DNA of 64,000 nt. It comes from Gambelia wislizenii. Lineage: Eukaryota; Chordata; Lepidosauria; Squamata; Crotaphytidae. Location: contig JAUMIR010000004.1 of assembly GCA_030847615.1 (NCBI GenBank), positions 227,210,501 to 227,274,500 on the forward strand, read 5' to 3'. Position 1 is the first letter of the stretch. Every line of letters begins with the position of its first letter. Shown one piece after another: positions 10,452 through 22,261 of this stretch. The notes under the pieces were generated by a model. The model did no database searches and was not told the origin of the DNA. It saw only the letters and a list, made by a program, of their open reading frames with translations. A program made the translations under genes and the position numbers.

Positions 10452-10605
10452 GGGATTTTTGAAGCACCTCCTCCCCCTAGCTTCCTCATAGCTGTAGAAG
10501 CCTTGCTCTGTACAGGAGCCTTGGCAGAGGCACAGTTGGCGAGGGCCCAAAGCACCAACTCCCTCTGGAAAGAGGCACAGTAGATCACCTCACTGATAAC
10601 TTTTA

Positions 10606-10934
10606 GGAGATTTTCAGATGCGATTTTTGGCAGGATATATTCCAAAACAGCTCTGTTGCTGCGGCGCGGCAGGGGAGCAGTTTCGGACGACACCGTCCCT
10701 CTGCCGAACCCCTCCGTGTCACTTCCGTGACAGAATGGAGGAAACTGCATTATATTTCATTTATGATTGTTGCCCGTGAGTGAAATACGACGCGGTTTCC
10801 TCCATTCTGTCACGGAAGTGACACGGAGGGGTTCGGCAGAGGGACGGTGTTGTCCGAAACTGCTCCCCTGCTGCGCAGCAGCAACGGAGCTGTTTTGGAA
10901 TATATCCTGCTGAAAATCATGCCTGAAAATCTCC
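10606..10934. mobile_element. 329-bp CpG-rich foldback element F1, Harbinger-like ends
   Basis: Flanked by the 3-bp duplication TTA (10603-10605, 10935-10937). The ends are GGAGATTTTCAG and its inverse CTGAAAATCTCC. The two arms, about 150 bp each, are near-perfect reverse complements. For example the arm word CGGAACCCCTCC-like block and GTCACTTCCGTGACAG appear on both sides, around a short loop with CCCGTGAGTGAAAT. It contains the motif GTTTCGGACGAC shared with F2 and F3. No ORF of its own. Confidence 0.88.
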
Positions 10935-11040
10935 TTAGGCAGGAGGTTAAAAGCGTTATTCCACCAGATCTCTAATGTGTTTTAAATTCTTGCCTGCTAT
11001 TTGTTTTCTCCCTGAGTTGTAATGCTCTCTCTTTTCTGTT

Positions 11041-11270
11041 TATTCCATTTCAATCTCTCCTTTCTTCTAGTAAATCCAAGGCATCACACATGACTTCAAC
11101 CCCACCCACCCCACTTTTTCTTCACAGCCCCCTTGTAAGAGAGCTCACACTGAAAGTGAATGACTAGCCCAAAGTAACTGAGTGGCTTTTGTGGCTCAGG
11201 GCAGATTTGAACCTGGACTTTTAAGGTCCAAGTCCAACAACCCTAAAATACTACACTGCTCTGTCTCTCT
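11041..11270 (-). mobile_element. MIR/tRNA-type SINE remnant
   Basis: On the plus strand it shows the reversed SINE order: CACAGCCCCCTTGTAAG, AGTAACTGAGTGGC, GCAGATTTGAACCTGGACTT (B-box like GGTTCAAATC reversed) and AAGTCCAACA. Old and diverged. Confidence 0.55.
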
Positions 11271-11280
11271 TTTGTTTGTA

Positions 11281-11560
11281 TACAGGTTGCCCCTGCCCCT
11301 GTGGATGGGGTGGGGTGGGGTTCCCACAGAACCAATATCTGTGGTTTCAGTTATCCACAGCTGAAATAATAGGGACATATACCATAGAATCATGCTGAAA
11401 AATGCTTAGAGAGGAGTCCTCTCTAGGAATTGCTAAGTCATCCAATGCAACTCTGTCTATGTTTGTACCAGAAGTCCTTTGTATTAATAGCATTTGCTAT
11501 TATTTCTGGTTTCACTTATAAATGGTAAGTCCAGGAACACATCCCCCATGGATGGGTGTG
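11281..11560. mobile_element. Worn Tigger-type MITE (doubtful)
   Basis: TACAGGTTGCCCCTGCCCC at the left, ATCTGTGGTTTCAGTTATCC inside and AATAGCATTTGCTATTATTT further right echo Tigger MITEs seen elsewhere in the window, but the right end is not clear. Sequence from 11561 to 11886 is featureless. Confidence 0.35.
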
Positions 11561-11889
11561 TGTGCATTATGTTAATACAATACTGAAAGAAACCTTGGGG
11601 TCCTTTTTGGACCCTGCCAAAAGGCAAGATTCAAATAATTTAATAAATAAAAAAAATAAAGTATGTAAGGTATCCATCAGTTCAGTTGTTAGGCAGCTAT
11701 CAGTTGTACAGTACTTTTAACCAGTTCCTTTAGGTACTAAGGATGGTGACTTTTTCATGCATTCTCCTGTGTCCACTATAGGTGGTTTGTCTTTTGTGTG
11801 TAAGTCCCTTTTCTTCTTCTTTAATCTCCCTCCTCCTAATAATCCTCTCTCTGCTAGTCTTTTCAGCTTTCTCCCATTCTCCCCTCTTA

Positions 11890-12486
11890 GGAGATTATCA
11901 GATGCATCAAAAGTAGCATTACAACAATGCCAGGAGATCACAAAAGGGCTCCCTTATCAGACAATGCCATCTCCCATTGTTATGCGCTCGTTCTGTTGCC
12001 GTTCCGCATGCACTGTATTTTATTCACGGGGAGAAACTGTCGATAGATCCCCCATTCCATTTCTGTTCTGGATTTGGCTGTGTGTGACAAAGCATCCCAT
12101 GCTGCTGACGAGAGCCCAGCATCAATGGGTGGTCCCTGCCAGAACACATCCCAGTGAGATCAGGACATCCAGGTAAGTGACACACTTTTTAAAAACTTCC
12201 CTGGTTTACTTGGAAGTTTTGGTGTGTTTCTGTGCTTTTTGCAACTTATTTTTGACTATTTTTGTTTTTATTTTGAATTTCCTGCGCTTGAGTCTTCTTG
12301 CAAGAATGAGCGGGATTTTGATCCAGGAAGTGAACTGAGCTCTGTTAGAGCTCCATTCACTCCTGGGCTGCCCTGTCGACAGGAGAGAAGGTAATTGCAC
12401 TGGGGAGGGTGATTGTTGTGAGACAGGAGCAGGAGTGGAGATTGTGGGACAGGAATGCTATTTTGCGTTCCTGTCTGATATTCTCC
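11890..12486. mobile_element. 597-bp Harbinger-like MITE, copy H1
   Basis: TTA target duplication on both sides (11887-11889 and 12487-12489). Inverted ends: GGAGATTATCAGATG on the left, TCTGATATTCTCC on the right. The interior (CACATCCCAGTGAGATCAGG, ACATCCAGGTAAGTGACA, CCCTGGTTTACTTGG, AAGTGAACTGAGCTC) is shared with H2-H6. No transposase ORF, so non-autonomous. The best preserved boundary pair of the family. Confidence 0.87.
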
Positions 12487-12729
12487 TTAGTCCAGTCTTA
12501 CTTCCCAGTGTGCTTTTGTTCCCACCTTTAGTTTTTCTGGGAAGATGGTCCCTTTATTATACTGCCTCCTGAAAAACAATTGACTCTGCAAACTGTTATT
12601 AGATTCTGCTAAATGGTTCCCATGATCATTAATAGAGCATTTGGAAATGTACAAAGTCATGTATGACATATATTCCATTTCTCCTCTCAAAAACACAGTG
12701 GTGCAGTACTGTGCTCATAATTCTCATTT

Positions 12730-12914
12730 TACAGATTGGGATCTATAATAATGGGACTTCTGGTTTATAATACCACAGATTTGCCTTGGAGGACCTAGAA
12801 AATAGTTAGAGAGGACATGTTTTCTAGGAAGACTCTATGGTAGGTGTGCTGTTTTATGTCCATGGATAATTGAATCAGTGGATAAAGAATTAGTGGATAC
12901 TGTGGGTCCCACTG
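12730..12914. mobile_element. Tigger-type MITE, left end deleted
   Basis: The right end GGATACTGTGGGTCCCACTG plus TA, and the internal words AATAATGGGACTTC, GGAGGACCTAGAAAAT and GGTAGGTGTGCTGTTTTATG, match the copies at 19491-19741 and 58076-58359. Confidence 0.75.
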
Positions 12915-12983
12915 TATTATTTGTTAAATCAATATTTTTTTTAAAAAAAATTACTGATATTCTACATCATCTACTTAGTTACG

Positions 12984-13232
12984 AAGGCCAGTAGCTGCAT
13001 CAGGTGAAGAAGGTCTGTTCAGCTGCATAAAGGTGCAAGGAAGATGACGTTTTCAGACCCCAGCCACCAGTGAGCAAGCCAGCAACAATCAGAAGCAAGA
13101 CCCCATTGCAATTCCTTATTACAGCCTTGCTTGCTGGCAGGTGGAGGATGGAAACATCCTCTTCCTTGTGCCCCAAACAACAGCTGAACAGGACTTCTTC
13201 ACCTGATGCAGCTGCTGGCTACTAAGGTGGCT
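12984..13232. repeat. Foldback repeat, CAGTAGCTGCATCAGG arms
   Basis: Left arm GCTGCATCAGGTGAAGAAGG...TTCAGCTG and right arm CAGCTGAACAGG...TTCTTCACCTGATGCAGC are reverse complements over about 70 bp, with mismatches. Probably a MITE, but the termini and target duplication are not clear. Confidence 0.6.
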
Positions 13233-13569
13233 GGTGAGGGGGACATTTATATTTGTAGCAATAGTGACATGATTATGACTACATAATTTTATTGAGTATG
13301 GAGCAAGTTATGGATTCGTAACTCTAGGTTACAAATCTGTAACTGCAATACAGAATGTGTGGGGTGGGTGGGTGGAATTTTAATTTTTAGTTAAATTGAT
13401 TTTTTTTTTGCAAAAAGCCCTGTGGATTGAAAAAAGTCTTGCGACAGTTGACCATTTGTTGATATGTTGAATCGAACTTTCTTGGTCAGGACAACAACAC
13501 TTAGACGTATTCTTTATGTTCTTGCTCCACACATGCAGCTGCCAGTCATAAATGTATGGTAATCAAGCA

Positions 13570-13735
13570 TAGAAAAGGCAGCGCAACATAGGGGTAGAGC
13601 ATTACATCTGGATGTGAGGTCCGAGTTCAAATGTTGGGTCTGCTCACTAGGTAATGGGACAATCAATGCCTTTGCCTAACAAACCTGATAATGTTGTGAG
13701 AATAAAACACAGGAAAGGAAGTTCTATGCATGCTA
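13570..13735 (+). mobile_element. Old MIR/tRNA-type SINE
   Basis: A-box-like GGGGTAGAGCATTA, B-box-like GGTCCGAGTTCAAATG about 40 bp downstream, then a core ending ATGTTGTGAGAATAAAA, the order expected of a tRNA-headed SINE. Diverged. Confidence 0.55.
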
Positions 13736-16144
13736 TTTTAAACTATTTGAAGGAACGAACATTCAGGTAAAAATGGAAATAAATAAAACCAAACAATTCA
13801 GAAGATTCATATGGCTACTCACCCCTTTAATGTTTCAAAGTAAGTAAGTTATAGATACATGTTTGTGTTATCTCAGTAAGTTGTTAGGTATCTCTTTCAA
13901 AGGGTATTATTACTTCACAGAAGACAGTATATTACTTCAGAATGATTTTCAGAATCTTCTGTGATTTTATTCCCTGTTCATAATAAATTACTTTTTAATG
14001 GTGTGGCAGATTTTCATTTCTCTGGTTAATTCATGCCATAAGCCTATATATTCTCTCTTTCATCCTCCTCCATTACATTTTTTTTTATAGAAAAGAGGGA
14101 TTTAGGAAATTGACATCGTTTATTAGGCCTTAATTTGTAAAATTAGCTCTAGTCTCCATAATTTAATGCTTCTAATGATTTTTCTGACACATACATTTTG
14201 GCAGCAAGATCTAGTTCTATCATTTTTCATTTTGATGTAGCCAAGTACGTAACACAAGACCCTACGGATGATATAATTACGATGGCTTTTGTTTCAGTAG
14301 CTGAGAGAGTCTCAAGAAATGCCCATATCTATTATTGGAGTGCATGTGTCATGTTGGGCAGTTTTCTCTCAAAAGATGGGAGGATGATGTCTTTAGAGAT
14401 CTTGTCATGAAACTATGGACATTCTATGAGTGGTGATGTGTGACAAATTCTCAGCAAAGATGTTCACTCCCTCCAACCCCCCCCCTCCCAATAACAGCTG
14501 TATCAACTATATGCACCTTCCAGAACCAAGCATGGACCTGGATATAGTTGTGGTCTATATCTGTACACTTTTGATATGTATGAAGAACCAAAAAAGAATA
14601 GTACTTGGTGACATTTGCACATTTTAAAAACATGCCAAGAAAAATGTGCACAATTCTAAGAACACAGATATGCTTTAGTTGTTGGGTGCATGTCTCAAAA
14701 AAATGTGTACAATTTTTAAAATGTATGTATATACCCAAATACAGATTGGTGGGGCAACCCACCATAGAAATGGGGTGGGTATCCCTCTCTCCCTCTCACC
14801 ATTGTTGTACATGGTGCTTTACAAGAAAAGAACATTTCCCTGCCCTCAGGCTTACAAGTTTGGAAATGGAAAAATCAGAAGCTCTGCAAAACCATGTTTG
14901 ACGCATCTGGCTATCCCTATCTGTGACTATACTGGTAGTTAATGAAAAGGGAATGAGAGTTGGCACATCTTAATACTCAACATATGGGCTGCAAAAGAGA
15001 ATTCTTTAACTGTTTGATGCATACATGGAACATGGAGCTTTTCTGCCTTATATTCTTCAGCATGAGAATATAGTCTTGAGAACATACAGCACAGACAGCA
15101 GCAATGGTAGTGGGAATCCCCTTTGCATGCATTGGGGCATTTTCTAGCTTATAGATGAAAGTGGGGAAGATCTTGCACAATTCTGTGTACTCACTTGAAC
15201 CCTGTTTTAAATCAATGGAGCCATTCATTTGAAGTGCAAAGGTGCTTATAGGGATGTTGTATATCCTATGCTATTGACTAGACAGAAAACAACTTCTTTC
15301 CTTACTACTTAATCAATGCAATATTACATTTTCTTTGGACATTAACTAAGGAAACATTACCAGTCAGGTATGGAGACATTTCTTCCTTCAGTTGGCTGTG
15401 TTTCTGACCCATCATTCTGGAATTCCTGTGTTTCTCTGGATGGCTATTGACTTATAAAGCAATTAATTTGGTCTTAGGTGCTAAGACCTTCTTAAGTGTG
15501 AGACCTGTCTTGATCATTTTGGAAGCCACCCTGCTTGTCCTTGCTGGTACACTGGTGTAACTATTTGTCAGTATGTACATATGTGAACAGGCTCCCCCTG
15601 CCCCCGAAAATAAACACACTACAGATCTCCACTGTTCCTTTTTCAAAAGAAACCAATTCTGCAACACTACAGCCCAATGATTAGCCTGCAAGCACTCAAC
15701 CCAATAGCAGCAGAAAAGTTTGAAAATGGGAATTCCTTGTAAAATGAGAGAAGATTATTAAAGAACAGATAGGAAATTTGTGGGGCTGTAAAATATACAA
15801 CCTGAATGTTCTTCTGTCCAAGAAGGGATATGTAAAATATAGTCTTAGATGTCTCTTTCTTAAAATATATTGTAAACCATGTGAAGCTCTCCTTAACTCT
15901 GCTGAGTGACAAAACAAAATAAGAATCAATACCATTTATATTTGGCTATGTGCCCACATGTGAAATAAATAAAATGCAAGGCAGGGTGGTCAATATGAGT
16001 TGGATGGTGTAATCAAGCAGAAACGTTATGGGCTGCAGAATGTACAATGAGTAGCATTTGCCTCTTCTCATGGGTATGCCCTTGTGCAGATAGCAGGAGT
16101 GAAAAAAATTAAGAAAGGCAAAATGAGCTTTGTGAGAATATCAA
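13736..16144. other. Repeat-poor stretch, nothing assigned
   Basis: About 2.4 kb without a repeat or gene I can name. Short ORFs (for example 14198-14410 and 14451-14765 on opposite strands) lack domains. Two similar AT-rich words (TGTGCACAATTCTAAG and TGTGTACAATTTTTAA, 14644-14720) hint at a degenerate local duplication. Confidence 0.4.
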
Positions 16145-16519
16145 CATACCCTCCAACATTTCACAGAGAGAAACATGTGGCCCAGCAGCCTCAGAGTATG
16201 GTCAAGATGGCAATGTGATTAATGTGGAAGAACACACAAGCCAGGAGAGACGCAGCAGTTTTTGTTTTTGCTTGAGCTTACTGGCAAGGGCAAGATTCTG
16301 TCCCCTCTTTTCTTCTCTCTCCTGTTGAATTAATTGAGGGCAAACTACTTTTGCACTTTGAACTCAGTTTGCAGCAGTTGGAGTATGCTGAGTGAGGACA
16401 AAGGGGGGAAGTGGGAAGAATAAAGAGAAAACGGAATATTTGAAAAGCAGCTGAAAAAGTGGGACGACAGAGGGTTAATCAGGACTGTTCCTACCAAATT
16501 CTAACAGTCGGAGGATATG
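16145..16519 (+). mobile_element. Unclassified DNA element X, copy 1
   Basis: About 375 bp, starting CATACCCTCCAACATTTC and ending CGGAGGATATG, an inverted end pair. Interior words recur in the other copies: CTCAGAGTATGGTCAAGATG, GAGGGCAAACTACTTTTGCA, AGCAGCTGAAAAAGTGGGA and TAATCAGGACTGT. Copies are at 19294-19911 (split), 29765-34284 (split) and 38109-38475 (minus). No ORF. The superfamily is not clear from the flanks. Confidence 0.7.
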
Positions 16520-19293
16520 ACATCCTGAAGAAGACACTTTGCAGTATTGTTAGTTCTTCTCCCTCCTCTTTTTCTTTCTAGTTTCTAATTGCAAAAAGCA
16601 GCAGATACATCGCTTTTGCATTTTCAGTGATGTGTTGCTGTGTGAGCACATAGATAACAGGGCCTGGTGTTACTTTCTCTCTGCCTTCCCAGCCCCCAAA
16701 CGCTTTCCATGGTACAGTATTAGTAATATTCCCTCTGCAAACCTCTGTTCTTCAGGAAGCATAACAGGCATTCTTTTCCTTCCACCCCCAACTTGTCTTT
16801 TCTCGTGTCTCTCTTCAAAAACTCAGCTCTATCTCTTTTGCCCAGCTGCAAGCATCTCCTACCTGACTAAAGAAGATACCTTTGATAGCCAGACCGAGCT
16901 ATAAAGTTGAAACACATGTTCGGTTCAGATACCAACAAACTTTAATTTGCATCAATTCATTAGCTATGCTTTCAAACTGCAAAAGGAAGCTGAACTGTAA
17001 AATAATTGGACAGAAAATTTCCCAGCAGAAGGAGGAGAAAAGGAAGAAAATTGAGGGTGGGGGAGAAGAAGAGCAAAGGAACTTTCACTGGGAGAACTAA
17101 GCCAGGCTTTCATCTTCAGTCCAGTCTTCAGCTCACTCCTAATGGGAAAGGGCATACATTTTTTAAAAAAGAAAAATGATGTTGCAGCAGACATTTCCAA
17201 TTATAAAATAAGCATTTTAAAAAATATGTGGAAGCTTGCAACTAATACCAGATGGAAAGGGATCCTGAGTTTCAAGAACATGACTGCCATACTGAACCAT
17301 TGATCGGGGAGAAAATTGCAGGAATCCTAAGAATAAGATTTCCCTTAGGATTTCTCAGATGTACTATATTCAAAATCATCTTCATTTGTGACCAAGTTCT
17401 AACCAGGATTCCTCTTTGGAAAGGCCAAATCATTGTTTACTGTGTCATCTGAACTGGGCAACTATGATTAGTGCTAGCCAGAACTCCCCTGAACCTCAGT
17501 ATGCAAACTATTTCAAACCATGTTTAGGTGCAATTCCTATTTAATAGTAATCATAGTTGTTTTTGATAGCCTAGTAAATTATGGATTGGACCTAGTAAAT
17601 TATGGATTGAACCAATCAGGAAAAGGGTGAGGAGAATGAATAGGCATAAAAAGAAGGGGAAAGGAATGGGAAATGGAAGAGTATTTACTCTCAAGAAGTT
17701 TAGATTTCCCAACCAGGACTTGAATCCATGTCAGTGGGTGGGTCTAGCAAGTGGGTTCTGAATGGAGGTGGAGTTTTTGTTGAATTCCCATGACAGAGGT
17801 GTATCCAAAAAACTCTCCCTAAATAATAATGTTGTTACTTGGTACCAATAGTGGTTTGTATCATCATTTTGGGGGACTACCATTAACCTCTACTGCATGG
17901 TGACAGTTGTTGTGGTGAAGTGAAAGTTCTGCTGCTCACATTTCACATTTGGTAAATGGCTGCCAAAGTGGAGATGCAGTAAATTGGGTTAAATCCTAAA
18001 ACAGCATATTCTTCTGTAAGTACTTACCGTTTGGAAGACTGGTGGTGGAATATTCAGGAATACCTGTTTTATGGATTGTGTGCTGTATACAGCCCCGGAC
18101 TTCTGTTTCTGTTGAGATAAAAGACACAGTCTGGGGGAACACAATCTCTTCTCCCAACTCCAGCCACCCAGTCACCTACTGTAGAGGGCTAGAAAACCAT
18201 TTGGAATATATTTTTGAAGCCAGAGAGGGTTTCTGGGAGGGATGGACCAAAAATTCCATCTCTATCATGACTGTTAATGTTGGACTTAGTCCATTACTTT
18301 ATAAAAATATACAAATACAATGAATTACAACTGATTCTGTATCATTTGGGGAAGGAGACTTGAGAAATATGTAGGGCTGAGTGTATTTGCAAATCATTTC
18401 CCCTATGTTTCAGCCTCTTTTGTCTGCCTTCCACTCGCTTATCAATGGTGAGAGCTGTTTGTAAAGTTCTTTGAACAAGGGCTTTCAAAGAGCTGAGCAG
18501 CTCTGTTCTTCAAACAGCTTTATAAAGAGATTTTGATGCAAGGCATCAATACATGTCAGCTTTGCCAAGTTATCATTCATCTCTTTGTAGTTTTATTAGG
18601 AAATAATATATCCCCCCCCCCCCAAAGTATGGCTCATACTGTTCTTTCAGTGTTTTAAGTTTGATCTGCCCACAGAAAGGTCTGCCACAAAACAGCACTG
18701 TTACTAGTTGTGGGTTAAGAGAGTCATAATTGAAAAAGTTCAAGATTTGGTTTTCTGATTCCAATTTGCTATCTGTCTCTCTCCTTCCCCCTCCAACTCA
18801 GTTCATACTTTTGGAATAATTAAAAAAGGGGAAAGAAAGGAGCAAATGCTCCTTTTTGACTTCTGACACTACTTGCTTTTGTCGTTATTTGAAGAATGTT
18901 CTACCTTTTTTTGTAATAGTGGTCATTGGTAATAATGAGATACTATATCTTCTGCCCAATGTGTCATTTTATCTGTGCTTCTGTTACAAAAGAATTTCCA
19001 TTTGGCTCAACTGTTGAATGGTAAGTCAGCATTTATGTAAATCCCACGGTTCAACAGATCTACCTTAGGTGGGACTAGCAAGGTGAATTTTTCAACTGTA
19101 CATGTTTTAACCTCTGTAAGCCACCTTGAGTCTCAGACTTGGGAAACAGAGGGGAGGAAGATGGCAGGGGGAGAGGGGAAGGAAGAAGATGATGACACAA
19201 GTCAAAATTCACAGAATCTGCAGCAGCACACAACTGGCCTGCATTACCGAATCTGTTTCTTGAGCCTTCATGCTGCAGTCTTGTGCCCACTTA
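16520..19293. other. Repeat-poor stretch, nothing assigned
   Basis: About 2.8 kb with no nameable gene or repeat. A short duplicated phrase (CCTAGTAAATTATGGATTG, two copies at 17570-17608) and a C homopolymer at 18612-18623 are the only local structures noted. Confidence 0.4.
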
Positions 19294-19911
19294 CATACCA
19301 TCCCAATATTTCACAGATGAAAATGGGGGCATGTGCAAGCAAGCAACTTCAGAGTGTGGTCAAGATGGCAAAGACAATAAGCTAGGAGAGGCAGTGGCAG
19401 TTTGCTTTTGTTTGAGCCTAATGGGAAGGACAAAACTCTGCCCCCTTTTCTCCTCTTCCTCCCCTGTTGAGTTAATTGAGGGCTACTGTACAGTAGGGCC
19501 CCCATATCCACTGGGGATTGGTTCTGTGGGGGGCGTGGATACTGAAAACCATGTATAATAGCAAACACCATTGAAAATAATGGGACTCCCTGTTTAAAAT
19601 ACCCCAGTTTCCTTGGAGGACCTAGAAAATGGCTAGAGATGGCACATTTTCTAGGAAGACTCTATAGTAGGTGTGCTGTTTTATGTCCCGTGGATAACTG
19701 AATCAGTGGATAGTGAATCAGTGGATACGGGAGTCATACTGTACTTTTCCACTTTGAACTCCATTTGCAACAACTGAAGTAAGCTGAGGATAACGGGAGA
19801 TAGTGGGAGGAAGAAAGAGAAACTCAAACTTTTTAAAAGTAGCTAAAAAAGTGGGATGACTGAGATTAATCAGGACTGTCCCTGCCAAAATCAGGACAGT
19901 TAGAGAGTATG
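19294..19911 (+). mobile_element. Element X, copy 2, split by a Tigger-type MITE
   Basis: CATACCATCCCAATATTTC at the left and GAGAGTATG at the right. The interior is collinear with copy 1, except that a 251-bp MITE sits at 19491-19741. Removing it restores the phrase GAGGGCTACTG-TA-CTTTTCCACTTTGAAC seen uninterrupted in copy 1. Confidence 0.82.
19491..19741. mobile_element. Tigger/pogo-type MITE nested in element X
   Basis: Bounded by TA on each side (19489-19490, 19742-19743). Left end CAGTAGGGCCCCCATATCC, right end GGATACGGGAGTCATACTG. Internal GGAGGACCTAGAAAATGGC is shared with the other copies. Confidence 0.9.
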
Positions 19912-20024
19912 CCATTATCTTTCAATATGCCCCACTGAATCAATGGGACTTACTTTTGAGTAGAAATATACAAGTTTGAACAGTAAGTTCAGCACTATCA
20001 CAGCAGAGTCAGCTAGATAGGAGA

Positions 20025-20647
20025 ATTTGTCGCGAAAAATAGCGACTTACCTCCCTATTGCTGCAGACTCCATTTGTGCCCACGACTCACCCGAAAGGTT
20101 GCTGAAAAGGAAAAGTAGCGATTTGGCTTTTCACAAGGAGCTGCGCAAAAAAAAAAAAAAAAAAAAAAAAAGTGGCCGTAAGTGAGTCAAGTCCTGAAAC
20201 CTCCCCCGCCTTATTTTTAAAAAATCGGTTGCGGAAGAGCAATTTTCTGCTAAAAAAAACCTTCGATCTTTTGCTCTGCCACTTTAATGATCATGCTGGC
20301 CAAACAAACAAACACAATGGTGGCTCCAGCATCAAAAGCTCTCCCTTGTAAGCCTGCCCCCCCCCCGAGGTCTGCCCAATCAGGTTTCAGCCCTGCTGTG
20401 TGCCCCTTTTCAAATTGGTTGATCACACAACCAATTATGTGCTATTTCACAGACTTTTTAAAAAAGATTGCTAAAAGCAGTGCAGACTGTTATCATGATC
20501 ATTTTGGAGGTTTTTGGAGTTTTGAGCCCCCCTCCTTCTGAATATAGTGAATCACGCTGTGGCTTCGTGAAGACCACTAGCATTTTCCTCGAATTGTTTG
20601 AGGATTTTTATTTTTATTTTTATTTTTTGCCGTGTAGCCAACCCCTA
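20025..20647. mobile_element. MITE with CCAACCCCT end, copy B
   Basis: Homologous to 9848-10451 and 39301-39905. Shared words are ACAATGGTGGCTCCAGCA (versus ACATGGTGGCAGCAGGCA), CAATCAGGTTT and the right end GTGTAGCCAACCCCT. The left end is diverged. Contains a 26-base A run (20146-20171). Sequence from 20648 to 21250 holds nothing I recognise. Confidence 0.55.
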
Positions 20648-21252
20648 GGTTTGCCATTCTCAAAGACACCTCTTTTGGATGGGGATTGGAGGTAGGCTTG
20701 GGTGAAAGCAGTGTGCTGGAAGAAAGCTTACTTCTCTGGCATTTAAAGTTTGTTTTCACTGCAGGAGTTTGTTGGCAAAGCACTAAGACATTACCGAAGA
20801 AGCAAGAAATAATTATTACTCTTTTGTCTGCATCTACAATAATAACCAGAGACAGAAGGCCACGCATAAAGTAAATGAGCATTTGCCAGCAGGTGCTTGG
20901 GATTTGAATTGGTCATGGATCCTACTACATATGATCCATGCCCTTGTGAGTTAGAAATTGGTAGCTGGAGAGAGTTCTAGAGTCTCTACACCTCCAGATA
21001 ACAGGAAAATCCAGCACGTTTAGTGCGCTCTTGTTTTTAGAAATTTCAGCTTGTGAAGAAGGTGTGACTTTCTCTTAAACGTGTCAGCTATTTACAAACA
21101 AGCAGTCATTCAACACTGGGCTTTTTGTCCCCTTTTTTTGTTAGCTCTGCTTGCAGCAGTCCACCTCCTTTCCTTGTTGCCCTTGGGAGACAGAGCTTAG
21201 TAGCCTTGGGATCTTGAAAAAAGGTAAAGGAGCCATAAGCATCATGAGATTT

Positions 21253-22260
21253 AGGGCTTGTCTAACATTGGCAGCTTACCCCATCTTGGAGTTCTGCAGT
21301 CAAGATGATGTAGGGCTTTTGCCCCTAGGCAGTCTTCATGACCCCCAGGACAAAGATGAGGCTAAGAACATTATCAGACACATCAAATAAAGCATCATAA
21401 TGATGCCACATAAAAGGCACGCGTACTAGACGGCATTCACATTTATTATGTCTTGTCAAAAACCAGTCAATAGACCTCCCCTAGCACTTTTGTGCTGGCA
21501 TTGCCAGCGTTTGAATCCATGAATCATTGTAATGAAATGAATGCAGCATCAATGGCCGGTCTGGCCAAAACACTTCTGTGTGAGATTGTGACATCCAGGT
21601 ATGTGACGTATCTTTTATGACCCTGCCCAGTTTACTTGTAAGTTTTTAAGTGTGTTTTTGTGCTTTTTTAAACTTTTGGAATGCTATTTTTGTTTTTGAA
21701 TTTCCCACACTATGTATTCTCATGAGAATACGTGGGATTTTGAGTGAGAAAGTGAACTCCATTCACTCCTCCATCACTCCAAAGGGGATGCCCTTTGCTG
21801 GGATAGAAGGTAAGTGTGGCATGGGGAGTTCTTTTGCCAGCATAAAAACAACAAAGTTATGCCGGCAAAAGAGCAGGGTTTAGGGGGGTGGTCTGATAGA
21901 GTCCTAAGACGGGGGAAGAGGGGGGTAGGGCCCATAAAACATTTTAAGATAATATCTGTTTAAATGCATTCAAGCCATCGATGCACCTGTCCTCTGCCAT
22001 CACTCTTCTGCTGCAGGAAGCAAGCTTGCAGCATGTGACCAAGGCTGGTTGCATGCAGGGGGCCTTGGTCACCTGTTTCAGGGTAGCTTCCTGTATCCAG
22101 TGAGAGCAAGGGATGGCGGTGGTGGTGGTTACAGCAATGGGCTGATGGTCCTGTCTGGATTTCCTCCTATGGTATTTCATGGAGATAACAGGGGAGGAAC
22201 GGGCCAGATCTGCAGGGGAGATATGCTGGAGGGGAGCTGGCATATGGGTAGATGAGCCCT
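21253..22260. mobile_element. MITE with AGGGCTTGTCTA ends, split by Harbinger-like H2
   Basis: Left AGGGCTTGTCTAACATTGG (21253) and right GGGTAGATGAGCCCT (ending 22260) are inverted. The centre holds H2 (21366-21904) with its own TAA duplication. Net length about 470 bp. The part at 22035-22075 carries an internal inverted repeat (GTGACCAAGGC / GCCTTGGTCAC). Confidence 0.6.
21366..21904. mobile_element. 539-bp Harbinger-like MITE, copy H2
   Basis: TAA on both sides (21363-21365, 21905-21907). Ends GAACATTATCAGACA and TCTGATAGAGTCC. The interior is shared with H1 (GAGATTGTGACATCCAGGTA, TTTACTTGTAAGTTTT, GAGAAAGTGAACTCC). Confidence 0.85.
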
Positions 22261-22261
22261 A

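Noticed and set aside
14198..14765. Opposed ORFs of 60-104 codons
   Set aside because: No domain, no repeat match, no splice signals to support a host exon.
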